Origin: Vitis vinifera
Taxonomy: Eukaryota > Streptophyta > Magnoliopsida > Vitales > Vitaceae
DNA: 64,000 nt
NCBI RefSeq assembly: GCF_030704535.1
Contig: NC_081812.1
Coordinates: 16,775,001-16,839,000 of the forward strand
Reading direction: 5' to 3'
Under the pieces are notes generated by a model. It was not told the DNA's origin. It saw nothing but the letters and a program-made list of their open reading frames with translations, and searched no databases. Both the position numbers and the translations under genes were made by a program. This document shows, one piece after another, positions 44,210 through 57,023 of this stretch (position 1 is the stretch's first letter; every line of letters begins with the position of its first letter).

Positions 44210-45255
44210 GTTTCAAAAAAAAATTTAACAAATGCATTAATTTCTCTTATCTCAAATAACCACTCAAAATCTTGAAAAGTTTGGCCCCAAAATTTACTTC
44301 TCACATAACATAACAAAAAGGTACTATCAACACTATTAACTATTCATTTAAAATAGGTTTGGGAATCCTAGAATTTATTTATTTTTTTAAGTCAATATTA
44401 TTATTACAAAAATTATTTTCCAACTTTTTAACCAATAACAATTTATTCTCAATAATTTATTTTTTTAATTATTTATTCCAACTTTTCCTAGGATCTATTT
44501 CATATTTTTATAAGATTATCCTACAATCCTCAATGTATCATTTTTCTTTTCCACCCTCAATATCACAAGTTATTGACTTTTCAACCACATAACCAAACCC
44601 GCACACAGTACGTCTCCATGATCTCCGCATTTTTTTTTTAATCACTATTCTGCAACATTTTTTTTTTCTATTTATTTATTTCAAAACCTCACTTTCCACA
44701 CCTATCCTACCGGCACACACCACTCATTAAACATTAAATAAGAAAACATACACTCCACACCTAACGGATCCACACATTCCCATTATTGTTTATTTATTTA
44801 TTTATTTTTTTAATCCTTAATTCTACGGGGCTTCACGCTACCACAACTATCACACGTCATCTACCACGAAATTAAATATTTTTTTTTTTAAGAAACACAA
44901 ACCCTAATCTAGATTGGGGTTTCCTATCTAAGGTTAAAAATATAATGAATATATTAAAATAAGATCTAAGAATTAGAAAACAAAAATCTTACCTAGAGAA
45001 ATTTGTTCTTCAAACCCTAGATCCGAAAGTCTTATATTCTCTGGTATTCTGCCAATAGGAATGAAAATTTAGAGAATAATAGAAAGGATTTTTCCTTCTT
45101 CTTTTTTTTTTTTTCAATTTATACGTAGGGTATTTATCAGGAAAATTACCTTTTTAACCTTCTTTCATTTTATTAAAATAATTAATTCACTAATATTATT
45201 ATTATTATTATAAATTTCCTATCTTATCCCTATATAAAAAATTTTGGGCGTTACA
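43070..45255. mobile_element. Solo LTR (or LARD-type element) with a perfect 5 bp target duplication
   Basis: The element begins TGTCACGCCC and ends GGGCGTTACA, inverted complements with one mismatch and TG...CA termini. It is flanked by a perfect 5 bp duplication, attgt at 43065-43069 and attgt at 45256-45260. The length is 2186 bp and no protein-coding domain is visible. Inside are a duplicated ~44 bp segment (gtcaactattatatc... twice, 43933-44010), an (AT)n tract (44172-44206), and A/T-rich runs. LTRs starting TGTCACGCCCC are known to me from several dicots. It is either a solo LTR from recombination or a large non-autonomous derivative; without internal PBS/PPT evidence solo LTR is the simpler reading. 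Confidence 0.75.
44172..44206. repeat. (AT)n microsatellite
   Basis: About 17 uninterrupted AT dinucleotides inside the solo LTR; likely length-variable between individuals. Confidence 0.9.
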
Positions 45256-45420
45256 ATTGTATTGAACAAATGCAATAAATATGTGAAACTCAGAAGAAAT
45301 TATTTTTTCCTCTTCAAGCCAACCTCACCATGAAAATAGAGGGAATCTGATAATTGAGCACCAAGAAACATAATTTTATGTGTCGTTGTAAGTTAGATAA
45401 ATGTTTTGTTACATACTATG

Positions 45421-45875
45421 GAGGTATTTGGTAAAACTTAATATTTATTATTTAATAATTTAAGTTGACTTTTAAGTTAAATTATACTTAAGTTATTCAT
45501 TTAAAATTTGTTAGTTACTTAATTCTTACTTTAAGTATTAAAGTTGTTTGATAAAATTAACTTAAAATTTATTTTACGTCATTAAATTAACATATTTATC
45601 TTCATAAATTATAATTAGGACAAAATATGTCAATAATATTGGAGGTTGTAGAGTAGTAAAAGAGATTATGAAGGTAATTAAGATAAATGAGGATAAAAGA
45701 TAAAATGAAAATATGGATTTAAGAATAAGTTAATTGTTTTTACTTATTATTTAAAGTTGTTTTTTAGTTTAAATCATACCATTAAGTTATTTTACCACAT
45801 ATACTTAATTTATTTAATGACTTAAATTAAGTTATTAAAACATTTTAAATTATTGAGTTGGTTTACCAAAAGTCA
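45421..45875. repeat. MITE-like AT-rich element
   Basis: The left end ggtatttggtaaaacttaa and the reverse complement of the right end, gacttttggtaaaccaact, form imperfect inverted repeats. The interior repeats phrases such as 'taagttattaa' and 'tttaagttgac' and has no coding sequence. No clear duplication flanks it. Confidence 0.45.
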
Positions 45876-47385
45876 ACTATATATAAAACAATTTTTTCAT
45901 ATATGCTTAATATTAACTTTTTATTTTTTATTTTTATAGATAATATATAATGCAATTATACTTAAGGTGTAGAACAAATGCACTATATACACAAGATGTA
46001 TGTAAGACAATTCTTTTCTTCTTCAAGAACTTATGATATTGAATGTAAAATGCAAATTCCCTAGATGTAGATGGTCAATACAAAGCAATTCCCATTATTT
46101 TTTTTCTTTCCTCCCTAGGTCAATAATATCAACATGAAAGTTTAGGTCATTAAGAAGCATTCATGATGATGATTAATTTATTACATTTTAAATAAATTAA
46201 GGAGATATCTCATTTTATCTATTTGTTTCTATTTAAACCATTTCTTACCATAGGAATATAATATTAATTGAGCATTTATGATTAGTTTGTAATATTTTTT
46301 GTATATGATTTTCATTTATGTAACTCATTTTTTAAAATAATAATAATAATAATAATAATTACTATTCAATAGTGACAAAGCCCAAAAAAAATGAATTGAG
46401 ATGGCAGAGCCAGATATGAAAATATATTTTCGAGAGACAAAAAAATCAATAAATTTATCATGTACCTCAATGTTAATTAAGGAGTTCTTCCAAATTTCCT
46501 TTGCAAAGGGATTCCAATCCTCTAATACCAAATTTTTTTAACAATTTAACTAATTTGTATAACATAAATGTTAATTTTAACTAATTTCTATTGGTTGGTT
46601 ATGACTTTAATTATATTCACTTTGTAGGTCAATGTATTTTTATGTCAAGATTTTAAGGCTCAAAATGATTTTCTTGTCGTGCTAAAGGAGACTATCGAAG
46701 CTATGATCATTGGGATTGCGAGGGTAGCTAAACATAGTTGGATGGACAACTTCAACTCAACATATAGAAGATAAAGTTGACTCAATTCTCAATTTCAAGT
46801 GATCAATCACATGCATAGATGTTTATGGTGTTTTACATATGTAGGATTGATATGACAATGATTATTTTGACAAATAAAAGAGTCTATCCGATTTAGGCAA
46901 GAAAATGAAATAAACAAGAGTTTTTGTTTCCTATTCCAACATAATTGAAATAAATGTGTGGACATATCAAAAAATGAAGTCTTCCTCTCTAAGGATATGT
47001 GGATTACCAAATACTCCTAAAGTCACTTCACTAGGAATTAAGTAATTAACTTGATATTGGAATTAACTCAATATTGAAAGGTATTGCCCCTTCAAATAAG
47101 GTTAAACTAAGTACCACCTTCCTCCTATTAATTAAAGAGACAACCAAAGATACAAACCAGTAAAAAAGGAAAAAAATAAGCTATTGATCAACCCTTCTAT
47201 GAGGATCAAGTTATCTATGAATCAAAGAAGAAGACAATAAATTGTTATGCGATTAATGCAAGAGTTATTTTTGTGTGAAGTCACAAATTCTAAGAAATAA
47301 TTGTACTTTATGAGTGATGTTGACATTTATGCGTGGATAACCCTAGCTATGGCATAATGATGACAATAGTCTAATCATATTTATT
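45876..47385. other. Gene-free AT-rich DNA
   Basis: Nothing recognisable apart from an (AAT)n microsatellite near 46337-46360. ORFs are short and AT-driven. Confidence 0.5.
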
Positions 47386-47393
47386 GTTTATAG

Positions 47394-48424
47394 CAATGAT
47401 TTAAAAACCGAACCAAACCGATCGATTCAATTAGTTGAACCGTCGATCGGACCCTAATTCAATCCGATTTAGCTTTTGAACTGTAAGGGGCTTTGGACCA
47501 ACATCAAACCAAACGAACCGACGGTTGAATTGTCGAGGAACCGTCTAGTTCTTTGTGAGCCAGTCAACATGTGGGTTGACCAAAACACTTGTCTTCTGCA
47601 TTGGGCCAAAATAGCCTACCTGCTACCAGCCACCCAAGCCCACAAGCAGCTCTCTTGTTCCTTCAGCATGTGGGCTATTTATCGAACTCATTATATTTGT
47701 GAGTTTCCGATGTGGGATTTGGTTATTTGGTTATAAAGAATAATAAATGCAATTGTGTTGCATTGTGAGGATTTGAACCTTGGATCAAAGGTTTACAAAA
47801 GAATGATGCACGACTCCTTTGATACATGTAGGTAACAATGTTTTATATTAATGTTGTTTGCAAAATTTAATAATATAAAACATTTAAACAAGTATAAATA
47901 TTTGTATTCATATTTATTTTTATAATAATTATTAACAATAAATATGAAAATATAAATTAAATAATATAAATTAATTAATATAATTTTTAAAAATTTTAAA
48001 ATAATAAAATGCATAGATATGTAGATAAAATTAAATGTTATAATTTTCTTCTCATATGTAAATATTATACATATTTTATTTAATAAAATTTTATACATAT
48101 TTTATTTAATAAAAATTTATACATATTTTATTTAATAAAAATTTATACATATTTTATTTAATAAAAATTTATACATATTTTATTTAATAAAATTTGATAT
48201 ATTAATTCATTTATATTTATGTTCATCATTTAATAGACATATCAAATACAAAAAAATGAAATGGTATAATCTTAATATTATATAAATTTTTTAAAATTAT
48301 TTTAATTTTAATAAAATATAAATTATATATTTATGACATCATCGGTTCGACCACCGATCCGACCAATGAACCGTGAACCAGTAACTTTTTCGATTTAATA
48401 ATCGATCCGATTCTAAAAATATTG
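47394..48424. mobile_element. Non-autonomous hAT element with perfect 8 bp target duplication
   Basis: The element starts caatgatttaaaaaccgaac and ends ...ctaaaaatattg; the reverse complement of the end, caatatttttagaatcgg, resembles the start, so short imperfect terminal inverted repeats are present. A perfect 8 bp duplication gtttatag flanks it (47386-47393 and 48425-48432), the hallmark of hAT insertion. Subterminal regions are rich in ccgatc/ggttcga phrases (47400-47540 and 48340-48410). The 1031 bp interior has no transposase. It contains a GC-richer part (47470-47740) and a 26 bp minisatellite (48067-48196). Confidence 0.8.
48067..48196. repeat. 26 bp minisatellite, five copies
   Basis: The unit atacatattttatttaata plus six A/T bases repeats at 48067, 48093, 48119, 48145 and 48171, almost without change. 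It lies inside the non-autonomous hAT element and is young relative to the surrounding decay. Confidence 0.85.
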
Positions 48425-48432
48425 GTTTATAG

Positions 48433-51400
48433 TATGGTGAGTCCCAAAATAGTATCATGGCACATAGTGTATGTAAGTAGTGCATCACTTGATTCACTTT
48501 ACCGTGTGACTAGCGCTTCCACGTCCCAACACATTTCCTCCATTTTCCAAATCGTTTTAGTGAATGAATAGGAAAATTAAAATGGAGGCAACAGGTAATG
48601 TGTCATTTTATTTCCTTAGCGTGTCTTTTCAGTTGGTTGCCTCTTATCCTTATAAAAGAGGGTTTATGTTTGAGTATTACACTTTTTACTCTTTTTTTTT
48701 TTTTTTTTGACTGTCAAACATGAGTCAACCTTATTAGCCTTTCCCATTTTTTTACATATCTGTCTCTTTGATCCATGGGAGGAAAATGACATCCAGATTT
48801 GTAGAAGGAAAATAACAGAAGTTATTTTACCATCAAAGAAAGGTGTTTCAAAAAAAAATGTTTAACCGTTTAAGTCAACATCATTCTGACTTTTGTAAGA
48901 TTAATTTCACTTTCCTCTTAAGGTTTAGATTAAATATACTTAGCTATCATTACTTTAAAATTTCATCAAATATCTACTCAATCTTTCTTATTTGTTAACT
49001 TTTAATCACACTATAAAGCAAAGGAGATATTTGACAAAAATTTTAACTTAGGGTAATTAAATGTATTTGATCCAAATCATTCATAACTTCAAAGACATGT
49101 TCTTTCTCGCATGCTAACCACATGATCAAACAAATGGTCTGTTAACTAATTCAATAGCAACTAAAGTTGACAATAGCCACAAGGCCCACAAACCTCCGTG
49201 GTTTACCAGTTTTTTAACATTAAAATACCCAATCTAATCAATAGGTGAAGTTTCTTCCTAAGATGAAGGCGAGATAGAGTTGATTTTTGAGATGTTTGGG
49301 ACACTAATTTCCTATTTCCTAGACTCAAATAGGAGTCTTTAGCGTGTGTGGATTTTCAATCAATCATCTAGCTATCTACTCAGCTACAAGTCACCAAACC
49401 ATCACCCACACAAAGCCGGTTACATGAAAGAGAAAGTGACAACTTCAAAAGAAAAGAAAGACAAAGCAAGAAAATTCTCAAGTGGCCTTTTTATTTCTCC
49501 CACGAGAATCCAAATACCGTTACCGGCTTGTGATGGTGGCTTTCTAGGTCTCCAAGTGGCAAAAGGAGATTGCTCTGTATCCATCAAAAGCTCACTTTCA
49601 ATATAGTTGCGAATTTGGTAATACACAAATTAGACCCACAAACTAATCGGTTTACCAATTCTAAACAGTATTAAAATTATTAAGCCACATATCTTTTATT
49701 TATAGCTTGATATGCGTTCGCCAACAGTTTTTGGCCGACCAACCTGTTTATATACATGTGTACATAGAAAAAAAAACCTTTCTTTCAAGTATCAAGCTGT
49801 TTAGTTTAGAATATCCACAGATCGATGTTGGCTTGAACCGGCAATGAAAAACCTGGCGTTGAATATCCTGGATTCTGAGTTTTGATATTCCCACGTTCAG
49901 CTACCTCGTACACTTGCCCAAGAAAAAAGAAACCAAACTTACGTACAGGACATGGGATATGATCTAGAAAGTTTCATAAATTTTGAACTTGAAGTCGTAG
50001 TGCCATTACATCCCATTGATTAGATGCCTAAAAAATCAAACTCGGGGTCTCTAGCTCATATGCTGGGTTACAGAGGCAAATACTCAACCTAAAATGGGAA
50101 CGACTGACGGGTGTTCAGCTTCTGGCACCTATATTCACATTAAGAGTCGATTTGTTTATTTTTGTCCTACTTTTCTGAAGGAAATAGAAAAAGGGCAATG
50201 GGCGGAGTAGGCGATTTTGACTTATTCGGCAAATCTGTTGTCTTTAAGGCCAAGGCAAGTGAGCAGATCTCAGCTATCTTTTTGAAAATACTTTTAGTGA
50301 GCCGCTACCTAACTCATAACGACCAGGACAACTTCAAAAAAAATTCGTATCAGAATCGGAAGGAAACGATTATGATAACAGATGAGAGACCCAGTGGGAT
50401 TTCTTTAGAAGAGCTACTAGATAATCTGAAATTGTCAAAGAATTTTGTGATTTGTCAAAGCCACATCATTCTTCCGATTAGCTGGAGTTAAAGAACAACG
50501 CGTTGATTTCAGTGGTGACACCGTCCTCCCCTTGGCACAGTTAAACGTAAAGCTTTTTGTTTTTCCCTTCACACTTTTGCCCGATAGGGATACTCAATCC
50601 AGAACCGGTAAACACGTCTTTATTTTTCTTACCACACTTTTGACCATTCTGGATGGTAAGATAGATTTTCTCTTAGTCCCATGATCAATGGTTTGAAAAA
50701 TAGGAACAAGTCGAAATTGTGAAGATCGACTTTTTCAGATGTAATTACTAAAAGGAAAATAGGGTGAAAGCGTAGGTTCTATTTGAAACTATTGGTGAAA
50801 ATAATTTTTTATTTTAATTTTAAAACATATTTAACCAACCTTTAATAAAAAAATAATTTAAAAGTATTTTTAATTCCTAAAAAGCAATGAAAATACAGAG
50901 AATATTTTGAATATTTTTATATTATTAAAAATAAAGTTTAAAATTTATTTTAAATTGTTCGTAAATAAATGCTTAAATCTTTAATTCTTTTTGGAAGAAG
51001 TCCACAATTTCTCATTGTGACCTTTAAATTTCCATGTATGGTTGCAAAATCTTTCTTTCCTAAAATTGCAAATAACTAAAATATGAACAAGTTAATAACA
51101 AGAATTTATGCATTTTTTATTAAAAAATTTATATATATTTTTATTTAAATTTTCATTAATATTGATATTTTTATAAAATCAATCATTAAATGATATTTTC
51201 ACCTTTGATTTAGACAATTAGACAAATTGTTGCAGGAATCATTGAATTAAGTTGATCTCATATTATTATAACTTTAAATAAAATAAAAAATATTTATATA
51301 TATTGTGATAAAAAAATATTAAAATAAATGAGAAGAACATTGTATCGAAAAGATCTTTCTTGCCCTCACTCAACTCCACTCTGATTAAAAAATAGGGTGC

Positions 51401-52165
51401 GCTGCTGCCTTGTTTTAAGGAGTATATATCTTCTATTATAATATACAACACAGAGTTTGAATTCGGGTGTCTTTTCCTCTTAAGCCAGACAAATAGAGAT
51501 TGTCGAATGTGGTTGATGCTAAAATAGAGATGTCAGTACGTAACTTATCAAGAGACATCATTCCACATTTGCCATGTTTTTTTTTTCCTAAAAAAGAAGG
51601 AAATTAAAAACACATGCTTTATATCAGTATATAATAATTTGGAAGTTAGGTAAGATGACTTCAGTTCTTGGGTACTCTCCAACGAACCCATTTATTCATT
51701 TTCCCAATCAAAAAAAAAAGAAAAGTCCTTTATGTTTAGTTAAAGCGGTGATTTTGGCTGATTTGCTGTTTGGTGCAGGCATTAACCTTCAAAATTAAGG
51801 AAATGGGAAATTGCAAGAGAAAATGGAATGAGGCAAGGAGAAATAAGGGCAATTTAGGAGTCAATGCCATAATTGTCCAATTTAAAGAGCTTGTTTGCTT
51901 GAGCAAACGGGATTCTGACTTGTATTTGTTTACCAATATTTTGATGGCCTACTTTCAGCTGTCGGGACTCGGGAGATAACGAAACTTCTGCTAACTCATT
52001 AAATGTCAATCTTAATTAATGTCTGATCTAGACTATTGGAGCTTTAATTTATCTAGGAGATCACGCAATCGTAGTTAAGCCCAAGGCTCTTTCTATATAT
52101 TATTATGTAAACATTTTATATACGTCTCACGCGTACAAGCTTAGAATCATTCCAAGCTCGTCCAG
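48433..52165. other. Gene-free region upstream of the laccase gene
   Basis: I see no supportable gene. A 109-codon ORF at 50162-50491 (+) does not start with ATG and resembles no family I know. The 49340-49620 stretch is less AT-rich, with ORFs on both strands and no splice context. The last few hundred bases should be laccase promoter. Confidence 0.5.
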
Positions 52166-52174
52166 TATAAAAAG
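52166..52174 (+). promoter_or_regulatory. TATA box of the laccase gene
   Basis: TATAAAAAG lies 75 bases upstream of the laccase ATG at 52249, giving an expected transcription start near 52198 and a leader of about 50 bases. Position and sequence are canonical. Confidence 0.7.
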
Positions 52175-52248
52175 GAGCTAATCTTCTCTGTGTTTCTTCA
52201 TTCCATTGGTATCCTTCTCCTGTGTTTCGAACTTTCCATCGACTCACA

Positions 52249-55200
52249 ATGGCACGCCCTGTGTTTCTGTTGCCATTCGCCTTACTTCTTCTTGCTTCAA
52301 CAATGGCTTCCGCCGATGTCGTGGAACACTCGTTCCATGTAAATATGTCCTACCCACTTGACTATGTTTTTCCGTTTCTTTATTCCCAATACTACTTGTC
52401 TCGAGTATTGAGAGGCCATTGAGAAAACCAAAGTTTTTGCCATTTTTATCCAATACCATCTGTTGGTGATTTTGATCACCATTATGTCTAGATTTTCTTA
52501 TACACTCTCACTAATACCCTAACCACGTGCATATTTTGCATAAAGTCTTTTTGAGTTTGAAATTGTACGGAATGTCCTGACCTCTCTTTCTTCCATTGTT
52601 TCAGGTGCAAAACCTGACCGTTCGGAGGCTCTGCCATGAACAAGTTATAACTGCAGTGAATGGAAGCCTCCCCGGCCCAACCATACGTGTTCGAGAGGGC
52701 GACACCCTTGTCGTTCACGTCTTTAACAAGTCTCCGTACAATCTCACTATTCACTGGTAACTGAATAAGCCAAACAATTAAAACCACACACACTTTCTCT
52801 CATCTTTTGCTTCTTGAATCTTCATACCTTTAACTAGCTAGCTGTTTTCACATGAGCCAGCGATTTAATATTTGAACTTTACTTATTCTACAGTGATTCT
52901 CTATGTTCCCGTTGGTTTTGACTTTGTATTTTGTAATTAATTGTTTATCCTCTTTCATTTATTCAATGGCAGCCTCTGGGTCCCTTCCATATAATATTTA
53001 GCAAGTGACAATGTACATTATAATTATGTATTCTCTTCCAAATTATTCAAAGGCGGTTTTGGACCTCTTCCATGTAATATATATTTTAGTAGCAAGTGTT
53101 CTTTTATATGTTTTCTACTAACTTAGGTTGAAGGGATTCTTCAAGTACCACAGCAGAGATGAGCCCAACAAAATTTTATACTCTGTTGATAAATTATGAT
53201 GATGAGGATGTCATTATTGTTATTATATCTTAGTATCAGGTCACAATTCGAGGTCATGTGATGTGGTGAATGTGAATGCAGGCATGGGGTGTTCCAACTA
53301 CTGAGTGGTTGGGCAGATGGACCTGTGTATGCAACTCAATGTGCCATACGTCCTGGGCACAGCTATACTTACAAGTTTACGATCACGGGACAGGAAGGGA
53401 CCCTCTGGTGGCACGCTCATGTCCAGTGGCTCCGAGCAACTGTCTATGGTGCCCTCATCATCCGCCCCAGAGCTGGTCACAAGTATCCATTCCCAAAGCC
53501 CCACAAGGAGTATCCCATTATCTTAGGTACCCTGCTTTTCCCTACTCTGATCCTTTTATGCAATCTATTCTATGGATTTTAGTAGCTAATGCATTCACAA
53601 TTTCGCAAAAGTTTCATCAGAGTCTCTTTCGTCAATGTTTTCTTATTTTTGAAAAAAAAAAATCATTACCATTTGGTGCCCCAGGATAATCTGGTTCTCT
53701 GGCAAACCTCTAACCAATTTGCAGACGACTTTTCTTGACAAAGATTTAATTCCAATCGAGAAAATATTTTTATCCGGAAATTTACTCATGGGGTTTTCTT
53801 CACCATCTTCCACGAAAATGCGATTGCAGGAGAGTGGTGGAATGCTAATGTTATTGATGTGGAGAACGAGGGACTGGCCAGCGGCGGTGCTCCTAACATT
53901 TCCGACGCGTACACCATCAACGGCCAGCCCGGAGATCTTTATCCATGCTCTCAAAAACGTACGTAAATACTAGCACAAGACATAACTCCCATGCGTGTAT
54001 GCTAATTTACTTGAAGGTTTAATACATATTGTTGCTCACTTCATTCTACCACATGTCTGCATCAGATACGCATAAAATAAAGGTGGTGCAAGGAAAAACC
54101 TATCTCCTGCGTATAATTAACGCTGCACTCAATAACCAGTTCTTCTTCAAGATAGCCAAGCACAAAATGAAAGTTATCGCAGTCGACGCCTCCTACACCG
54201 AACCTTATGTCACCGACGTCGTCGTCATCGCCCCCGGCCAGACCACCGACATCCTCCTCACTGCCGATCAGTCTCTGGGGTCATACTACATGGCAGCGCA
54301 CCCGTACGCTTCAGCGGCCGGTGCAGCCTTCGATAATACCACCACCACTGGAATCGTCGTCTACGACGGTGCCACGTCATCAACCCCTGAAATGCCGGTA
54401 CTACCCGCCTTCAACGACACCCCCACGGCACACAAGTTCTTCAGCAATCTGACTGCGCTTTCCAATGGACCACACTGGACCCCAGTGCCACTTCAAATCG
54501 ATGAGCATATGTTCGTGACCTTCGGATTGGCTCTCAGCCCATGCGGTGGAAACGCCACCTGCGCTGGTCCACTCGGCCAGCAGTTCTCTGCCAGCATGAA
54601 CAACGCATCATTCCTATTCCCCACAGAGCTATCCATGTTGCAAGCTTTCTTTTTTGGAGTGAGTGGAATCTACACCGCTGATTTCCCTGACCAGCCACCC
54701 GTGGAGTTTGACTACACGAATTCCAACATCAGCCTTGATCAATCCCTGATTTTTGCTCCAAAATCAACGAGGGTGAAGAAACTGAAGTATAACGCAACCG
54801 TAGAAATTGTGCTGCAGAACACGGCGTTCGTGACAGTGGAGAATCATCCTATACATATCCATGGTTTCAACTTCCATATACTGGCACAAGGGTTCGGAAA
54901 TTACAACGCCACCACTGATAGGAAAAAGTTTAATCTGGAGAATCCTGTAGTGCGCAACACTATTGGCGTGCCGGTCGGAGGATGGGCTGTCATCAGATTT
55001 CAGGCCAATAATCCAGGTAATTACGCCTTTTTCTATTTATTATAATACATAATTCACTATGTTTGGTCAATAATTAAATATATATATATACCACGTGGAT
55101 AAGGCGGTGAGTTTATTATGAATGTTTAGTACGTCTAAGGTGGTTAGGTGAGGCATGGTAGCATAACGCAACTGTGTCAATGAAAGTGATAGTCGAACAA

Positions 55201-55379
55201 ATCTTTTGGAAGTTCTGAGCTTACTTGTATTTTAACAATCATTGACAGGTGTATGGTTGGTTCACTGCCACCTGGATGTGCACCTTCCGTGGGGGCTGGC
55301 CACCGCTTTCGTGGTTGAAAATGGTCCCACTCCTTCGTCCACGCTGCCTCCACCGCCAGCTGATCTACCTCGCTGTTAG
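52249..55379 (+). CDS. LAC: Laccase (secreted multicopper oxidase)
   Basis: Apoplastic p-diphenol:dioxygen oxidoreductase; plant laccases oxidise monolignols and other phenolics in the cell wall. Six exons join in phase: 52249-52338, 52605-52756, 53282-53526, 53830-53958, 54066-55016 and 55249-55379, giving 565 residues, typical length. A signal peptide covers about residues 1-22 (hydrophobic [11 protein letters not shown], cut before DVVEHSFH). Copper-ligand motifs are complete: HWHG (80-83), [10 protein letters not shown] (123-132), [11 protein letters not shown] (466-476) and [12 protein letters not shown] (528-539). The second motif has VQ where many laccases have S-S/T. Several N-x-S/T glycosylation sites are present (for example NLT at 33-35 and NGS at 49-51). 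The exon 4/5 junction (53958/54066) gives CSQKHTHKIKV; the frame requires it, but the residue at this spot is unusual. The closest class (LAC14/15-like) is a guess. Confidence 0.95.
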
Positions 55380-55539
55380 AAGTTGATCATATCTTCTTGA
55401 TTTTAATCAGGCGCAAATTGTGGAAGCTCTATTTTATTTGTTATGCTATTTTCACCTTTCTTTGGCTTGGTTTTCATTTCCACCACAAAGTATTAATGGT
55501 ACTCATTGATTTATTCTTGTCAACTTTGGTGTAAAGTGG

Positions 55540-55545
55540 AATAAA
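55540..55545 (+). terminator. Putative laccase polyadenylation signal
   Basis: AATAAA lies 160 bases after the laccase stop, followed by T-rich sequence. A canonical near-upstream element at a normal distance. Confidence 0.5.
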
Positions 55546-55671
55546 ATTTATATTTTATTTTTCATTAGACTCTTCTCTCATGTGTCTGGCCTCGAATGCA
55601 CACCTGAAAGACAAAAGGTGATTCTATTATTATTGGAAACCAAACATGACAAAGTATTAACCATTAGTATT

Positions 55672-55951
55672 AGGTGGTGTTTGTTTTTTTAGTTTTTTAT
55701 TGAAAATAATTTATTTTCAAAATTTAAATAGTTTATTTTTCTATTTTTTTTATCATTTATTATAAATTTTTTACTAAATAGAAAAAATCAAAATATATAA
55801 TTTTTTTTAAATAGAAAAAATAATATATTAGTTTTCATTTACTTTTTAATACTTAATATAAATAAAATACTATAAAATAAATGACTTAATATTTAATATT
55901 ATTAAATAATAATATTTTATTTAAAATTAAGTAAAAAACCAAATTCTACCT
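55672..55951. repeat. Possible short MITE downstream of the laccase gene
   Basis: The left end aggtggtgtttgtttttt and the reverse complement of the right end, aggtagaatttggtttttt, are similar, and the interior is almost pure A/T. The inverted repeat is imperfect and no duplication is clear, so this is tentative. Confidence 0.35.
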
Positions 55952-56009
55952 TCGTGTTAATTAGTGTTAGTCATTGAAAATGGAGAATAATAGGCCTAGG
56001 GGCATATTA

Positions 56010-56250
56010 TTATAAGAAAAAGAATTTGCAAAGAGTAGTGCGGAATGAAGCAAAGGTGAGGAATGTGTCAAGAATCTGGTTTGGAATCCAGTTAAATTGG
56101 TCACCGGAGAGAATGTTTGGTCGGAGACAAGCTTGCTTTCTCATGGCGAGGCGCACTGCACACATGAGTTCTTGCGGAAGAAGAAACTCATTTATTTGTC
56201 TCCAAAGCCCTTGGAGGACAACAATTAAGAATGGAAAATTTATTTAAGAG
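56010..56250 (-). other. Unidentified open frame, possible gene fragment
   Basis: On the minus strand a frame of about 75 codons runs from just after a stop near 56250 to TAA at 56010-56012. Composition is protein-like (Q, L, R, W, P) and GC content is higher than the flanks. It includes LWRQINEFLLPQELMCAVRL and LRPNILSGDQFNWIPNQ. The first in-frame ATG is internal. I do not recognise a family. It could be the last exon of a captured or truncated gene, or chance; the DNA on both sides is repeat-like. Confidence 0.3.
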
Positions 56251-57023
56251 GTAGCACCCCCCAACTACTCAAAAAAAAAAAAAAATAAGAGAAAGTTTTT
56301 TTATTAAAGCTATGGGTTTCCCTCCAAAACACATACAAAAAGAAGACCCCTCAACGCGTAAAGTTGATAATGGCCTTACTATTTAAATAGCTTATTTTTT
56401 ATTTTTGATTGTGAAATTTTGTGAGGATGAGAATTGAGGCAAAACAAAAAGGTGATTTACAAAATGAAAGACTGAGCATGGTGATGGAAAAGTGGAAAAA
56501 CCTCAATATGAAAAATCCTCTCCTACCACTATTTATATCTTTACAAAAGTCTAAGGTAAAGAGATTTGTATATATTTTAGAATTAAAGTAATCTTAGTGT
56601 ATTATATTTATAGAATGGTTATGGTAAATTGTTATTAAATGTTTATATTTCTTTAATTTTTTTCAACAACCTTCTATGGGTTAAGGAAGGAATTTGTTGT
56701 GTGATAAGGGGGATTTTTTTTTTTTTGCAATTTGGTTGGTTGCTAGGAGTTACAATTCCTGATTTTGGTTGGTTCATCGAAAATTCAAGGGAAATTTTTT
56801 TTCATCTACAAAATCAACTTTTTTTTTTATTAATATCTAAATTATTTTTGTGAAGTATATAGTAAAATTTGTTTGTTTCAGTATTAAAATTGATAGAAGT
56901 TATTTCATTTTGTGATTGTTTGATAGTAATTTTAAAAAACGTTTTTAATAATTTTAATATTTAAAAATTTTTATTTTTTAAGTATCATAAAAGTTAAAAT
57001 CACTATCACACCCATAATAGAAA

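Noticed and set aside
47750..47815. tRNA gene on the minus strand (B-box-like ggttcaaatcc)
   Set aside because: No A box at the right distance and no cloverleaf by eye; treated as part of the hAT element.
50162..50491. 109-codon ORF upstream of the laccase
   Set aside because: It has no ATG at the start, no family resemblance and no splice or promoter context.
54207..54452. Plus-strand ORF rich in P, S and T inside laccase exon 5
   Set aside because: It is the out-of-frame reading of the laccase exon, which has all expected motifs in the other frame.
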